Origin: Bacteroidota bacterium
GTDB lineage: Bacteria > Bacteroidota > Bacteroidia > Chitinophagales > Chitinophagaceae
Reading direction: 5' to 3'
Assembly (NCBI GenBank): GCA_005791465.1
Contig: SXWI01000071.1
Coordinates: 1 to 36,597 of the forward strand
DNA length: 36,597 nucleotides
The translations under genes and the position numbers were made by a program. Below are positions 25,929 through 34,141 of this stretch, piece by piece; position 1 is the stretch's first letter, and every line of letters starts with the position of its first letter. Under the pieces are notes generated by a model. That model was not told the origin of the DNA. It searched no databases and was given only the letters and a program-made list of their open reading frames with translations.

Positions 25929-27704
25929 TTACATACGACCGGGCACTTCTATACCAAGCAATGACATTGATTTTTTAATAACCGTTGCTGTTAACATGGC
26001 TAATCGTAAACGAAGTTGTCGAATTTCAGCGGTTCCCGCGTTCATAATCGAATGTTGGGTATAGAATGTATTGAATAGTTTAGCAATTGTAAAAACATAT
26101 AAAGCTACTACTGAGGGGTTGTGCTCGGTAACAGCCTGGTCGAGCACGGCAGGAAATTGTTCAAGCGAAATCAACAAATCTCTTTCTTCTTTTTCCAAAT
26201 GTTTTTGCATGGGTAAAGAAGCTGCAGGCGTTTCTTTTCTTAAGATCGACTGGATCCTTGCATAAGTATATTGAATGAATGGACCAGTAAAGCCCTGAAA
26301 GTCGATTGACTCCTGGGGATTGAATATCATTTTTTTCTTGGGATCAACCCGTAGCAAGTAAAATTTTAATGCACCTAATGCCAGCGTTTGGTAAAGTTTA
26401 TCAAGCTCTTCTGAAGAAAAATCTTTCACTTTACCCAATTCTTCTGTTTTAGCACTGGCAACCTGGATCATTTCAGCAATTAAATCGTCTGCATCCACTA
26501 CAGTTCCCTCGCGACTTTTCATTTTTCCGCTTGGTAATTCTACCATTCCATAGCTTAAATGATAAATACCAGTCGCGTAGGGTTTATTCAGCTTTTGTAA
26601 AATAAGCTGCAATACTTTCATGTGATAGTTCTGTTCATCAGCAATCACATAAATACTTTGTTCGTACTTGTATTCTTGAAATTTTTGTTCAGCTAATCCC
26701 AGATCTTGTGTTATATAAACAGAAGTACCATCTTTACGCAGTACTAATTTTTCGTCCAGTCCCTCTTCTGTTAAATCAATCCAGATGCTTCCATCATCTT
26801 TTTTGTAAAATGTTCCATTGGCGAGTCCTTGTTCTACAAATTGCTTCCCTAACAAATAGGTTTGGCTTTCGTAGTAGGTTTTATCGAAGTCAGCCCCAAT
26901 CTTTGTATAAGTTTCTTCGAATCCTGTATAAACCCACTGGTTCATTCGATTCCACAATTCAAGTACTTCTTTTTTCCCTGCTTCCCAATCTTGCAATAGC
27001 TGTTGGGTGGCTTTCATTATTGGCGCTTCTCTTTCTGCTTGTTCTTTTGAGAGGCCAGCAGCTAATCCCTCTTCAACTTGAGCTTTGTGGGCATCGTTAA
27101 ACTTGACATAATAATCCCCTACAAAGTGATCACCTTTTTGCCCTGTAGAAGCAGGGGTAGCGCCATTAGCAAAAAGTTGCCAGGCGATCATACTTTTACA
27201 GATATGAATGCCTCGATCGTTGACAACACAGCTTTTTGTAACATCGTAGCCTCTTTCCTTAAGAAGTTCTGCAATACTCCATCCCAAAAAAATGTTGCGT
27301 AAATGACCCAAATGGAGTGGCTTATTGGTATTGGGAGAGGAATACTCCACCATCACTCGTTTGGTATGTGGGAACGCCTTCCCAAAATCAGCATTAGGAT
27401 AGGTGTTCTCTAAAAAATCAAGCAGACATTGGTCTTGCAGCGAAAAGTTTAAAAAGCCTTTCAATAAATTAAAGGATTTGAAAATACTTGCATGTTGTTG
27501 ACATGCCGTAGTTCCAATCTGCTCTCCGATCTCATCTGGTTTGAGCTTATATTTCTTTACCAGGCCAAATAGGACGAGGGTATAATCCCCTTCAAATTCA
27601 GCTTTGGTACGTTGAATCACCAACTCATCTTTGGTAATTGGTAGATTCAACGTGTTTTTGACAACTTCTTCTAGTATTAGCTTTATGGTATTTTGTAGCA
27701 ACAT
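25929..27704 (-). CDS. argS: Arginine--tRNA ligase
   Basis: 591 aa; VEYSSPNTNKPLHLGHLRNIFLGWSIAELL (HIGH-like), YGMVELPSGKMKSREGTVVDADDL (KMSK-like). Confidence 0.98.
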   Translation of the reverse strand: MLLQNTIKLILEEVVKNTLNLPITKDELVIQRTKAEFEGDYTLVLFGLVKKYKLKPDEIGEQIGTTACQQHASIFKSFNLLKGFLNFSLQDQCLLDFLENTYPNADFGKAFPHTKRVMVEYSSPNTNKPLHLGHLRNIFLGWSIAELLKERGYDVTKSCVVNDRGIHICKSMIAWQLFANGATPASTGQKGDHFVGDYYVKFNDAHKAQVEEGLAAGLSKEQAEREAPIMKATQQLLQDWEAGKKEVLELWNRMNQWVYTGFEETYTKIGADFDKTYYESQTYLLGKQFVEQGLANGTFYKKDDGSIWIDLTEEGLDEKLVLRKDGTSVYITQDLGLAEQKFQEYKYEQSIYVIADEQNYHMKVLQLILQKLNKPYATGIYHLSYGMVELPSGKMKSREGTVVDADDLIAEMIQVASAKTEELGKVKDFSSEELDKLYQTLALGALKFYLLRVDPKKKMIFNPQESIDFQGFTGPFIQYTYARIQSILRKETPAASLPMQKHLEKEERDLLISLEQFPAVLDQAVTEHNPSVVALYVFTIAKLFNTFYTQHSIMNAGTAEIRQLRLRLAMLTATVIKKSMSLLGIEVPGRM

Positions 27705-27719
27705 ATAGTCAGGTCAGCG

Positions 27720-27727
27720 CAAAGGTA
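27720..27727 (-). promoter_or_regulatory. Bacteroidota -7 box TACCTTTG for argS
   Basis: caaaggta on + strand; 15 nt upstream of the argS ATG. Confidence 0.55.
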
Positions 27728-27773
27728 AAGGTCCCATTTGTCTTTTTTAAAGGTTTCATTTACTTTGCGTGTT

Positions 27774-28283
27774 ATGAATATTCTGATGGAAAAATTGGCT
27801 CATTGGTTTAGTGATCTTTTTGACATTTTTCATCGCCCCTTTCTTCGACTTATTCCCTTACAGACTTTCCGTTATTTGGTTGCGGGTGGCGCCAATACTT
27901 TTTTGGGTTTATTGGTCTATTTTCTTACTTATCGGTTGCTATTTAGGGAGTCGATCTTTGATCTTGGTTTTTATGCATTCAAAGCACATAGTGCAAGTTT
28001 ATTCTGTTCCTTTTTAGTCACATTTCCTGTGGGATTTTTTTTTGCACGCTACGTAGTTTTTGAGAATTCGCTATTGAGAGGTCGTGTGCAGCTATTTCGA
28101 TATTTATTGGTGTGCTTATTTAACCTGGCTTTAAACTATATTTTGCTAAAGACCTTTGTAGAGGTATTAAACTGGCAGGCAATATTTTCTCAGCTTATTA
28201 CTGTTATACTGGTTGTTGCTTTTAGCTATATAGCGCAACGTAACTTCTCCTTTAGGTCTCAGAAAAATCAGACAAATTGTTGA
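27774..28283 (+). CDS. GtrA-like family membrane protein
   Basis: Track start 27738 lies upstream of a -7-like TACTTTG; ATG at 27774 (MNILMEKLAHWF...) preferred. FRYLVAGGANTFLGLLVYFLTYRLLF...RYLLVCLFNLALNYILLKTFVE...FSYIAQRNFSFR typical GtrA. Confidence 0.85.
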   Translation: MNILMEKLAHWFSDLFDIFHRPFLRLIPLQTFRYLVAGGANTFLGLLVYFLTYRLLFRESIFDLGFYAFKAHSASLFCSFLVTFPVGFFFARYVVFENSLLRGRVQLFRYLLVCLFNLALNYILLKTFVEVLNWQAIFSQLITVILVVAFSYIAQRNFSFRSQKNQTNC

Positions 28284-28350
28284 TTTTCACACCTTAATCA
28301 CGCCAAAATTGCCTTTTTTCTGGTTAGTTTCGACTTTTTAAAGTTTAAAC

Positions 28351-28371
28351 TGACAAAATTGCATTTTGTCA
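28351..28371. promoter_or_regulatory. Perfect palindrome TGACAAAAT-TGC-ATTTTGTCA, candidate operator upstream of dnaK
   Basis: 9-bp perfect inverted arms, 3-bp spacer, ending 46 nt before the dnaK ATG (28418). Confidence 0.55.
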
Positions 28372-28417
28372 AGTTCGGCATAAGAGTTGATTATTAGTAT
28401 TCATTAAAATTTGAACA

Positions 28418-30310
28418 ATGGGAAAAATAATTGGAATAGACTTGGGAACTACTAACAGCTGTGTTTCTGTTATGGAAGGAAATGAGCCAGTAGTTATTGC
28501 AAATGATGAGGGCCGTCGTACAACACCTTCGATTGTTGCTTTTCTAAAAAATGGAGAACGTAAAGTGGGTGACCCTGCCAAACGTCAAGCCATTACCAAC
28601 CCCCAAAACACAATTGCATCTGTAAAACGTTTCATGGGTCGTCGTTTTGATGAAGTAGGGGAGGAAATTACCCATTGGAGTTATAAAGTTGCCAAAGGAG
28701 ATAATAACACGGTTCGCATCGATATTGATGGGCGTTTATATACCCCACAGGAAATCAGTGCCATGGTGCTTCAGAAAATGAAGAAAACGGCAGAAGATTA
28801 TCTTGGGCAGGAAGTCACGGAGGCTGTTATTACTGTACCAGCTTATTTTAATGATGCGCAGCGTCAGGCCACTAAAGAGGCGGGTGAAATAGCTGGATTA
28901 AATGTTCGTCGGATAGTTAATGAGCCTACCGCTGCTGCGCTTGCTTATGGATTAGACAAAGCGCAAACTGATAAGAGAATTGCAGTATTTGACTTGGGTG
29001 GTGGAACTTTTGATATATCTGTACTTGAGCTAGGAGATGGTGTGTTCGAAGTGAAGTCTACCAATGGAGACACTCACTTGGGTGGTGACGATTTTGATAA
29101 AGTAATCATGGATTGGCTTGCTGATGAATTTAAAAAAGAGGAATCTATTGACCTGCGTAAAGATCCTATGGCCTTGCAACGTTTAAAGGAAGCTGCAGAA
29201 AAAGCAAAGGTTGAGTTGAGTTCTTCAACGGAGACTGAAATTAACCTTCCTTATATCACGGCTGTTGATGGGGTACCCAAGCACTTAGTAAAAAAACTAA
29301 GTCGTGCTAAATTCGAGCAACTAGCAGATACACTGTTTGCTCGTTGTTTGAAACCTTGTGAGGCGGCCTTGAAAGATGCGGGTCTGTCTACCTCTCAAAT
29401 TGATGAAGTAATCCTGGTGGGCGGTTCTACACGTATCCCCAAAGTACAGGAAATCGTAGAGAAGTTCTTTGGTAAAAAACCAAACCGAGGAGTTAATCCG
29501 GATGAAGTAGTTGCAATTGGAGCAGGTATTCAAGGGGCAGTTTTGACTGGAGAAGTTAAGGATGTACTTCTCTTGGATGTTACACCATTGTCTCTTGGTA
29601 TTGAAACAATGGGTGCTGTGATGACTACACTAATCCCTGCTAACACCACCATTCCTACTAAAAAATCTGAGGTTTTCTCTACAGCAAGTGATAATCAACC
29701 TGGTGTCCAAATTCATGTGCTTCAAGGAGAGCGTAGCATGGCAAAAGACAACAAGAGTCTAGGTATTTTTAACTTGGATGGAATTCCGCCAGCTCCACGT
29801 GGTGTGCCTCAAATTGAAGTTATTTTTGATATCGATGCGAATGGTATTCTTCATGTGACTGCTAAGGATAAAGGAACTGGCAAAGAGCAAAAGATCCACA
29901 TTGAGGCAGGTTCTGGTTTGAGCAAGGAAGAAGTAGAGCGAATGAAGGCTGAGGCAAAAGCGAACGAAGCTACAGACAAAGCTGAAAGAGAAAAAGTTGA
30001 CAAGTTTAACCAGGCTGATTCTTTACTCTTCCAGACGGAAAAACAATTGAAAGAATATGGCGATAAGATCCCCGCTGATAAAAAAGCAGTTATTGAACAA
30101 GCCGCGGAGAAACTCAAGGAGGCGCATAAAGCACAGGATTTGGCTGGAATTGATGCACACCTGACTGCTCTTAATACTGCCTGGACCGCTGCCAGTGAGG
30201 ATATGTACAAAGCCACGCAAGGAAATGCACAACCTGGCGAACAAGCTGCCGGAGGTGCTAAGCAGCCTGCTGAAGATGTTACAGATGTCCCTTTTGAAGA
30301 AGTAAAATGA
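28418..30310 (+). CDS. dnaK: Molecular chaperone DnaK (Hsp70)
   Basis: 630 aa; [67 protein letters not shown]-terminus. Confidence 0.99.
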   Translation: MGKIIGIDLGTTNSCVSVMEGNEPVVIANDEGRRTTPSIVAFLKNGERKVGDPAKRQAITNPQNTIASVKRFMGRRFDEVGEEITHWSYKVAKGDNNTVRIDIDGRLYTPQEISAMVLQKMKKTAEDYLGQEVTEAVITVPAYFNDAQRQATKEAGEIAGLNVRRIVNEPTAAALAYGLDKAQTDKRIAVFDLGGGTFDISVLELGDGVFEVKSTNGDTHLGGDDFDKVIMDWLADEFKKEESIDLRKDPMALQRLKEAAEKAKVELSSSTETEINLPYITAVDGVPKHLVKKLSRAKFEQLADTLFARCLKPCEAALKDAGLSTSQIDEVILVGGSTRIPKVQEIVEKFFGKKPNRGVNPDEVVAIGAGIQGAVLTGEVKDVLLLDVTPLSLGIETMGAVMTTLIPANTTIPTKKSEVFSTASDNQPGVQIHVLQGERSMAKDNKSLGIFNLDGIPPAPRGVPQIEVIFDIDANGILHVTAKDKGTGKEQKIHIEAGSGLSKEEVERMKAEAKANEATDKAEREKVDKFNQADSLLFQTEKQLKEYGDKIPADKKAVIEQAAEKLKEAHKAQDLAGIDAHLTALNTAWTAASEDMYKATQGNAQPGEQAAGGAKQPAEDVTDVPFEEVK

Positions 30311-30333
30311 GGTTGATATCAAAAAATAAAGGG

Positions 30334-30361
30334 GCCTGTCCATCTGGGCAGGCTTTTTTTT
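30334..30361 (+). terminator. Rho-independent terminator after dnaK
   Basis: GCCTGTCC-ATCT-GGGCAGGC stem-loop followed by T8. Confidence 0.9.
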
Positions 30362-30392
30362 ATCTATTTGTGGCCTATACTTCTAAAAAGGA

Positions 30393-30400
30393 TAGTTTTG
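30393..30400 (+). promoter_or_regulatory. Bacteroidota -7 box TAGTTTTG upstream of speA
   Basis: Matches TAnnTTTG; TTTG at 30367-30370 as possible -33; 37 nt before ATG 30438. Confidence 0.55.
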
Positions 30401-30437
30401 TGCCGTTTTCTTATTAACCCAACAATTTGGTACCGAA

Positions 30438-31835
30438 ATGACCAACTCTTATTTAGACCTTGTTAAGCAAACGTTCAATTTTCCACAGGAAGGGATTGAA
30501 GTTGAAGACGGAAATCTTTATTTCAATGGATTAGACTTGAAGGCCATAATTGCAAAACATGGCACTCCCTTGAAATTAACGTACCTCCCAAAAATTGGTT
30601 CTCAAATTAAAAAAGCCAAGTCCATGTTTGCGGCGGCGTTTAAAAAACATAAATACGAAGGGAAGTATCATTATTGCTATTGTACTAAGAGTTCTCATTT
30701 TAGTTTTGTGGTAGAGGAGGCTCTTAAGCATGAAATCCATTTGGAAACTTCTTACGCATACGATATTGAGATCATCAAAAAATTGTATGCCAAGAAAAAG
30801 ATAAACAAAGAGACATTTATTATTTGTAATGGGTTCAAGCAAAAAGGGTATACCAGAAGAATTGCGCAGCTTCTAAATAGTGGGTTTTCTAATGTTATTC
30901 CTGTGTTGGACAATAAAGAAGAGTTGAAGGATTATGCTCACTCAGTTAAAGTACCTTTTAAATTAGGTATTCGTGTAGCCGCAGAGGAAGAACCTAATTT
31001 TCCCTTTTATACTTCGCGGTTGGGTTTTCGGGCAAAGGATGTGCTTGAGTTTTATGTAGACCGAATTGAAGGATACGAAAGTAAGTTTCAGCTAAAGATG
31101 CTTCATATATTCTTGAATAAAGGAATAAAAGACGATATCTACTATTGGAGTGAATTAAATAAAGTGGTTAATCTTTATTGTCAGCTCAAGAAAATATGCC
31201 CTGAACTTGATTCGATTAATATTGGTGGGGGCTTTCCTATTAAACATTCTCTTGGTTTTGAGTATGATTATCAATTCATGATTAATGAAATCGTACGAAA
31301 TATTAAAGTAGCTTGTAAGAAAGCAAAAGTACCAATGCCGAATATTTTCACTGAGTTTGGCAGCTTCACAGTTGGCGAAAGCATGGCTCATCTTTTTAGT
31401 GTAACAGCAGAAAAGGTTCAAAATGACCGTGAAACTTGGTATATGATTGATTCTTCCTTTATTACCACGCTGCCCGATACATGGGGAATAGGGGAGAAAT
31501 TTTTAATGCTCCCTGTTAATAAATGGGATCAGGATTACCAACGGGTTGTATTGGGTGGAATAACCTGTGATAGCCATGATTATTATGACTCTGAGGAGCA
31601 TATTAATGAGGTATTTCTTCCTAAAACCAATGGCACGAAAGAGCCTTTATGCGTCGGCTTTTTCCATACTGGCGCTTATCAGGATCAAATTAGTGGGTAT
31701 GGCGGTATCAAACATTGCTTGATCCCCTCACCGAAACATGTCATAGTAGGTTATGATAAGCATGGTAAGTTGACTGACTGGGTGTATGCAAAGCAACAAA
31801 CGGCTCAAAGTATGTTGAAAATTTTAGGGTATTAA
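30438..31835 (+). CDS. speA: Biosynthetic arginine decarboxylase (PLP fold-III, short Bacteroidota form)
   Basis: 465 aa; YHYCYCTKSSHFSFVVEEALKHEIHLETSYAYDIEII; INIGGGFPIKHSLGFEYDYQFMINEIV; FTEFGSFTVGES; GFFHTGAYQDQISGYGGIKHCLIPSPKH. Confidence 0.88.
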   Translation: MTNSYLDLVKQTFNFPQEGIEVEDGNLYFNGLDLKAIIAKHGTPLKLTYLPKIGSQIKKAKSMFAAAFKKHKYEGKYHYCYCTKSSHFSFVVEEALKHEIHLETSYAYDIEIIKKLYAKKKINKETFIICNGFKQKGYTRRIAQLLNSGFSNVIPVLDNKEELKDYAHSVKVPFKLGIRVAAEEEPNFPFYTSRLGFRAKDVLEFYVDRIEGYESKFQLKMLHIFLNKGIKDDIYYWSELNKVVNLYCQLKKICPELDSINIGGGFPIKHSLGFEYDYQFMINEIVRNIKVACKKAKVPMPNIFTEFGSFTVGESMAHLFSVTAEKVQNDRETWYMIDSSFITTLPDTWGIGEKFLMLPVNKWDQDYQRVVLGGITCDSHDYYDSEEHINEVFLPKTNGTKEPLCVGFFHTGAYQDQISGYGGIKHCLIPSPKHVIVGYDKHGKLTDWVYAKQQTAQSMLKILGY

Positions 31836-31845
31836 CCTATTCAAT

Positions 31846-33087
31846 ATGAAAAAAACCTACCTGCTTTGCTTGGTAATTTTATCTCCTTTTTTCTTGTTTG
31901 CTCAGTCTACAGTCTCTCTGCAGCTTCCTGCTGGATTCTCTGCGCAGGCTGTTGCATTAAACCAGGGTCGGGTTCGTCATATTGCCATCGCTCCCAATGG
32001 CACACTCTATTTGAAATTAGAGCGTTTACGTAATGGAGCAGGAATTGTGCGTTTACGCGATCTTGATCAGGATGGAGTTTATGAAGACAGTCTTTTATTT
32101 GGGAATTACATTGGAACTGGCATTTCTATAAAAGGGAACTTTCTGTATGCTTCTTCGAATAATGCTATTTTTCGTTACTCGCTAGATGCGACGTACGAAC
32201 CGATCCAGCCTGAAAAGCCTGAACGAATAGTGTATGGTTTAGTCGACAAAGGTCAACATGCGTCTAAGTCAATTACCTTAGACAATGCCGGTAATATTTA
32301 CGTCAACATTGGGGCGCCTTCTAATATATGTCAAGTTGAAGATCGCAAAGCAGGTTCACCCGGCCGAATGCCTTGTCCTATTTTAGATTCAGCGGGCGGT
32401 ATTTGGAAATTTTCTTCATCAGTGTTGGATCAAACGTACGGGCAAGGTACACGCTATGCAACGGGGCTTAGAAATGTGGTTGGTTTAGACTGGAACAGCG
32501 AAGTGGATGATTTATATGTTACAGTTCACGGACGTGATTTACTATTTCAACATTTTCCTCAGCTTTATGATGCTAGAGCAGGCGCTGAATTACCAGCGGA
32601 AACTTTTTATCGATTAAAGAAAGGTCAGGATGCTGGATGGCCATATGTTTATTGGGATCAATTCAAAAAGAAGAAAATTTTATCACCGGAATTTGGAGGT
32701 GATGGAGTTAAAGAAGGGGCACCACAAGCGATAGAGCCGCTAATAGACTTCCCTGGTCATCTTGCTCCTAATGCACTTTTATTTTATACAGGCTCACAAT
32801 TTCCTAAGCGTTATAAAAATGGAGCTTTCATAGCTTTTCATGGAAGCTGGAATCGAAATCCTGAGTTTCAAGAGGGCTTTTATATTGTTTTTGTGCCTAT
32901 GAAAAATGGTATTCCTACTGGTGAATGGGAAATATTCGCAGATGGATTTAAAGGAAAGGATAAAATAATGAGTCCAAGAGAGGCGCAACATAGACCCTGT
33001 GGTCTTGCACAAGCCCCAGATGGTTCCTTACTAGTAAGTGATGATGTTCGTGGTTGGGTATGGAAAATTAAGTACTTGCAAAAATGA
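31846..33087 (+). CDS. Sorbosone dehydrogenase / PQQ-dependent sugar dehydrogenase-like beta-propeller protein
   Basis: 413 aa; signal peptide; LPAGFSAQAVALNQGRVRHIAIAPNGTLYLKL; YATGLRNVVGLDWNSEVDDLYVTVHGRD; HRPCGLAQAPDGSLLVSDDVRGWVWKIKY. Confidence 0.85.
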   Translation: MKKTYLLCLVILSPFFLFAQSTVSLQLPAGFSAQAVALNQGRVRHIAIAPNGTLYLKLERLRNGAGIVRLRDLDQDGVYEDSLLFGNYIGTGISIKGNFLYASSNNAIFRYSLDATYEPIQPEKPERIVYGLVDKGQHASKSITLDNAGNIYVNIGAPSNICQVEDRKAGSPGRMPCPILDSAGGIWKFSSSVLDQTYGQGTRYATGLRNVVGLDWNSEVDDLYVTVHGRDLLFQHFPQLYDARAGAELPAETFYRLKKGQDAGWPYVYWDQFKKKKILSPEFGGDGVKEGAPQAIEPLIDFPGHLAPNALLFYTGSQFPKRYKNGAFIAFHGSWNRNPEFQEGFYIVFVPMKNGIPTGEWEIFADGFKGKDKIMSPREAQHRPCGLAQAPDGSLLVSDDVRGWVWKIKYLQK

Positions 33088-33091
33088 AAAT

Positions 33092-33508
33092 ATGTTGCGT
33101 GGTATTCTAGCTATTCAGTTTTTCTTACTCTTTTCATTTATTTCATTTAGTCAGGGAAATCCCTCAACTAAGTTAACTCCTGGAGCTAAGGTATACCAGC
33201 AGTATTGCATGTCCTGTCATCAAGCAGATGGTGGAGGGGTCCCCCGTATGACACCTCCTTTAGTAAATACTGAATATGTGACGGGTGACAAGAAAAGGCT
33301 AATTGCTATTTTATTAAAAGGGCTTAATGAGCCAATTATTGTAAATGATGAAGAGTATTATAATCCTATGGCCTCTTTTTCTTTTTTGTCAGATCAACAA
33401 ATTGCTGCTGTACTAACTTTTATTCGTACTCAATTTGATAATAAATCAACATCGGTTTCGGTCCAAGAGGTTTCCTTGGTAAGAAAGCAGCTTGCTGTAA
33501 AAAAATAA
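33092..33508 (+). CDS. Secreted c-type cytochrome
   Basis: Track start 33038; ATG at 33092 gives MLRGILAIQFFLLFSFISFSQG signal peptide; GAKVYQQYCMSCHQADGGGVPRMTPPL contains the CXXCH heme site. Confidence 0.92.
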   Translation: MLRGILAIQFFLLFSFISFSQGNPSTKLTPGAKVYQQYCMSCHQADGGGVPRMTPPLVNTEYVTGDKKRLIAILLKGLNEPIIVNDEEYYNPMASFSFLSDQQIAAVLTFIRTQFDNKSTSVSVQEVSLVRKQLAVKK

Positions 33509-33528
33509 CCCCTCGTAGAAACGAGGGG
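33509..33528 (-). terminator. Hairpin CCCCTCG-6nt-CGAGGGG; terminator-like on the minus strand
   Basis: 7-bp perfect GC-rich stem; on the minus strand it is followed by TTATTTTTTT, on the plus strand no U-tract follows. Confidence 0.55.
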
Positions 33529-33605
33529 CGGTAAACCAAAACCAACTGCTTATGAGAAAGAGATTCTTTATTAAATAGACACTTAATAGACGTTTTTGGT
33601 TTAAA
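33509..33605. ncRNA. Candidate structured intergenic RNA/element (strand unresolved)
   Basis: Nested inverted repeats: CCCCTCG/CGAGGGG (33509-33528), TAAACCAAAA/TTTTGGTTTA (33532-33541 / 33594-33603), AAAGA/TCTTT (33557-33569), TATTAA/TTAATA (33569-33588), plus AATAGAC direct repeats. Confidence 0.3.
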
Positions 33606-33691
33606 ATAATTTCGTAAAATCTCCTATTAAATTGTGAAAGTTCTCTTAAAGCCGTTCTGAGGAATAATCCTGATATGTCTCTTGTTTTTTT

Positions 33692-33699
33692 TATATTTG
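33692..33699 (+). promoter_or_regulatory. Bacteroidota -7 box TATATTTG upstream of the bacilliredoxin gene
   Basis: Matches TAnnTTTG; 19 nt before ATG 33719. Confidence 0.5.
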
Positions 33700-33718
33700 C
33701 CATTCTAAAATCAAATAC

Positions 33719-34135
33719 ATGTACCCTGCAGAAATAGTCATTCCAATGAAGGAAGAATTAACAGAAAATGGCTTTACGGAGTTGTTGTCTGCTACTGCCG
33801 TGAACGAACAACTGGCAAAAGAAGGAACTACACTTGTTATGATCAATTCTGTTTGTGGTTGTTCGGCTGGAACTGCTCGTCCCGGTGTGTTAATGGCTGT
33901 TGCAAACAGTGGAACCCCTCCTGATTTTTTAACTACAAGTTTTGCTGGGTTTGATATCGAGGCAGTTAAAGCTGTTCGTGGGCATTTACTTCCATACCCA
34001 CCTTCATCACCTGCTATTGCACTTTTTAAGAATGGACAGTTAGTGCACTATATTGAGCGTCACATGATCGAGGGGCGTTCTGCACAAGCTATTGCCGAAA
34101 ATCTTATTGCTTCTTTCCAGCAACATTGTAATTAA
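33719..34135 (+). CDS. BrxA/BrxB family bacilliredoxin
   Basis: 138 aa; VMINSVCGCSAGTARPGVLMAV (CGC motif), FPPYPPSSPAIALFKNGQLVHYIERHMIEGRSAQAIAENL-like C-terminus. Confidence 0.93.
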   Translation: MYPAEIVIPMKEELTENGFTELLSATAVNEQLAKEGTTLVMINSVCGCSAGTARPGVLMAVANSGTPPDFLTTSFAGFDIEAVKAVRGHLLPYPPSSPAIALFKNGQLVHYIERHMIEGRSAQAIAENLIASFQQHCN

Positions 34136-34141
34136 AGAAAT

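Noticed and set aside
26708-27302. + strand ORFs 26708-27100 and 27078-27302
   Set aside because: Antisense shadows within argS.
29851-30343. Minus-strand ORFs opposite dnaK (121 and 106 aa)
   Set aside because: Spurious ORFs antisense to dnaK 3' regions are a common artefact; the second also crosses the dnaK terminator.
33446-33703. 85-aa minus-strand ORF over the cytochrome c/bacilliredoxin spacer
   Set aside because: No clear minus-strand TAnnTTTG promoter, extends into cytochrome c coding sequence, and its codons coincide with the inverted repeats; structure explains the region better than coding.
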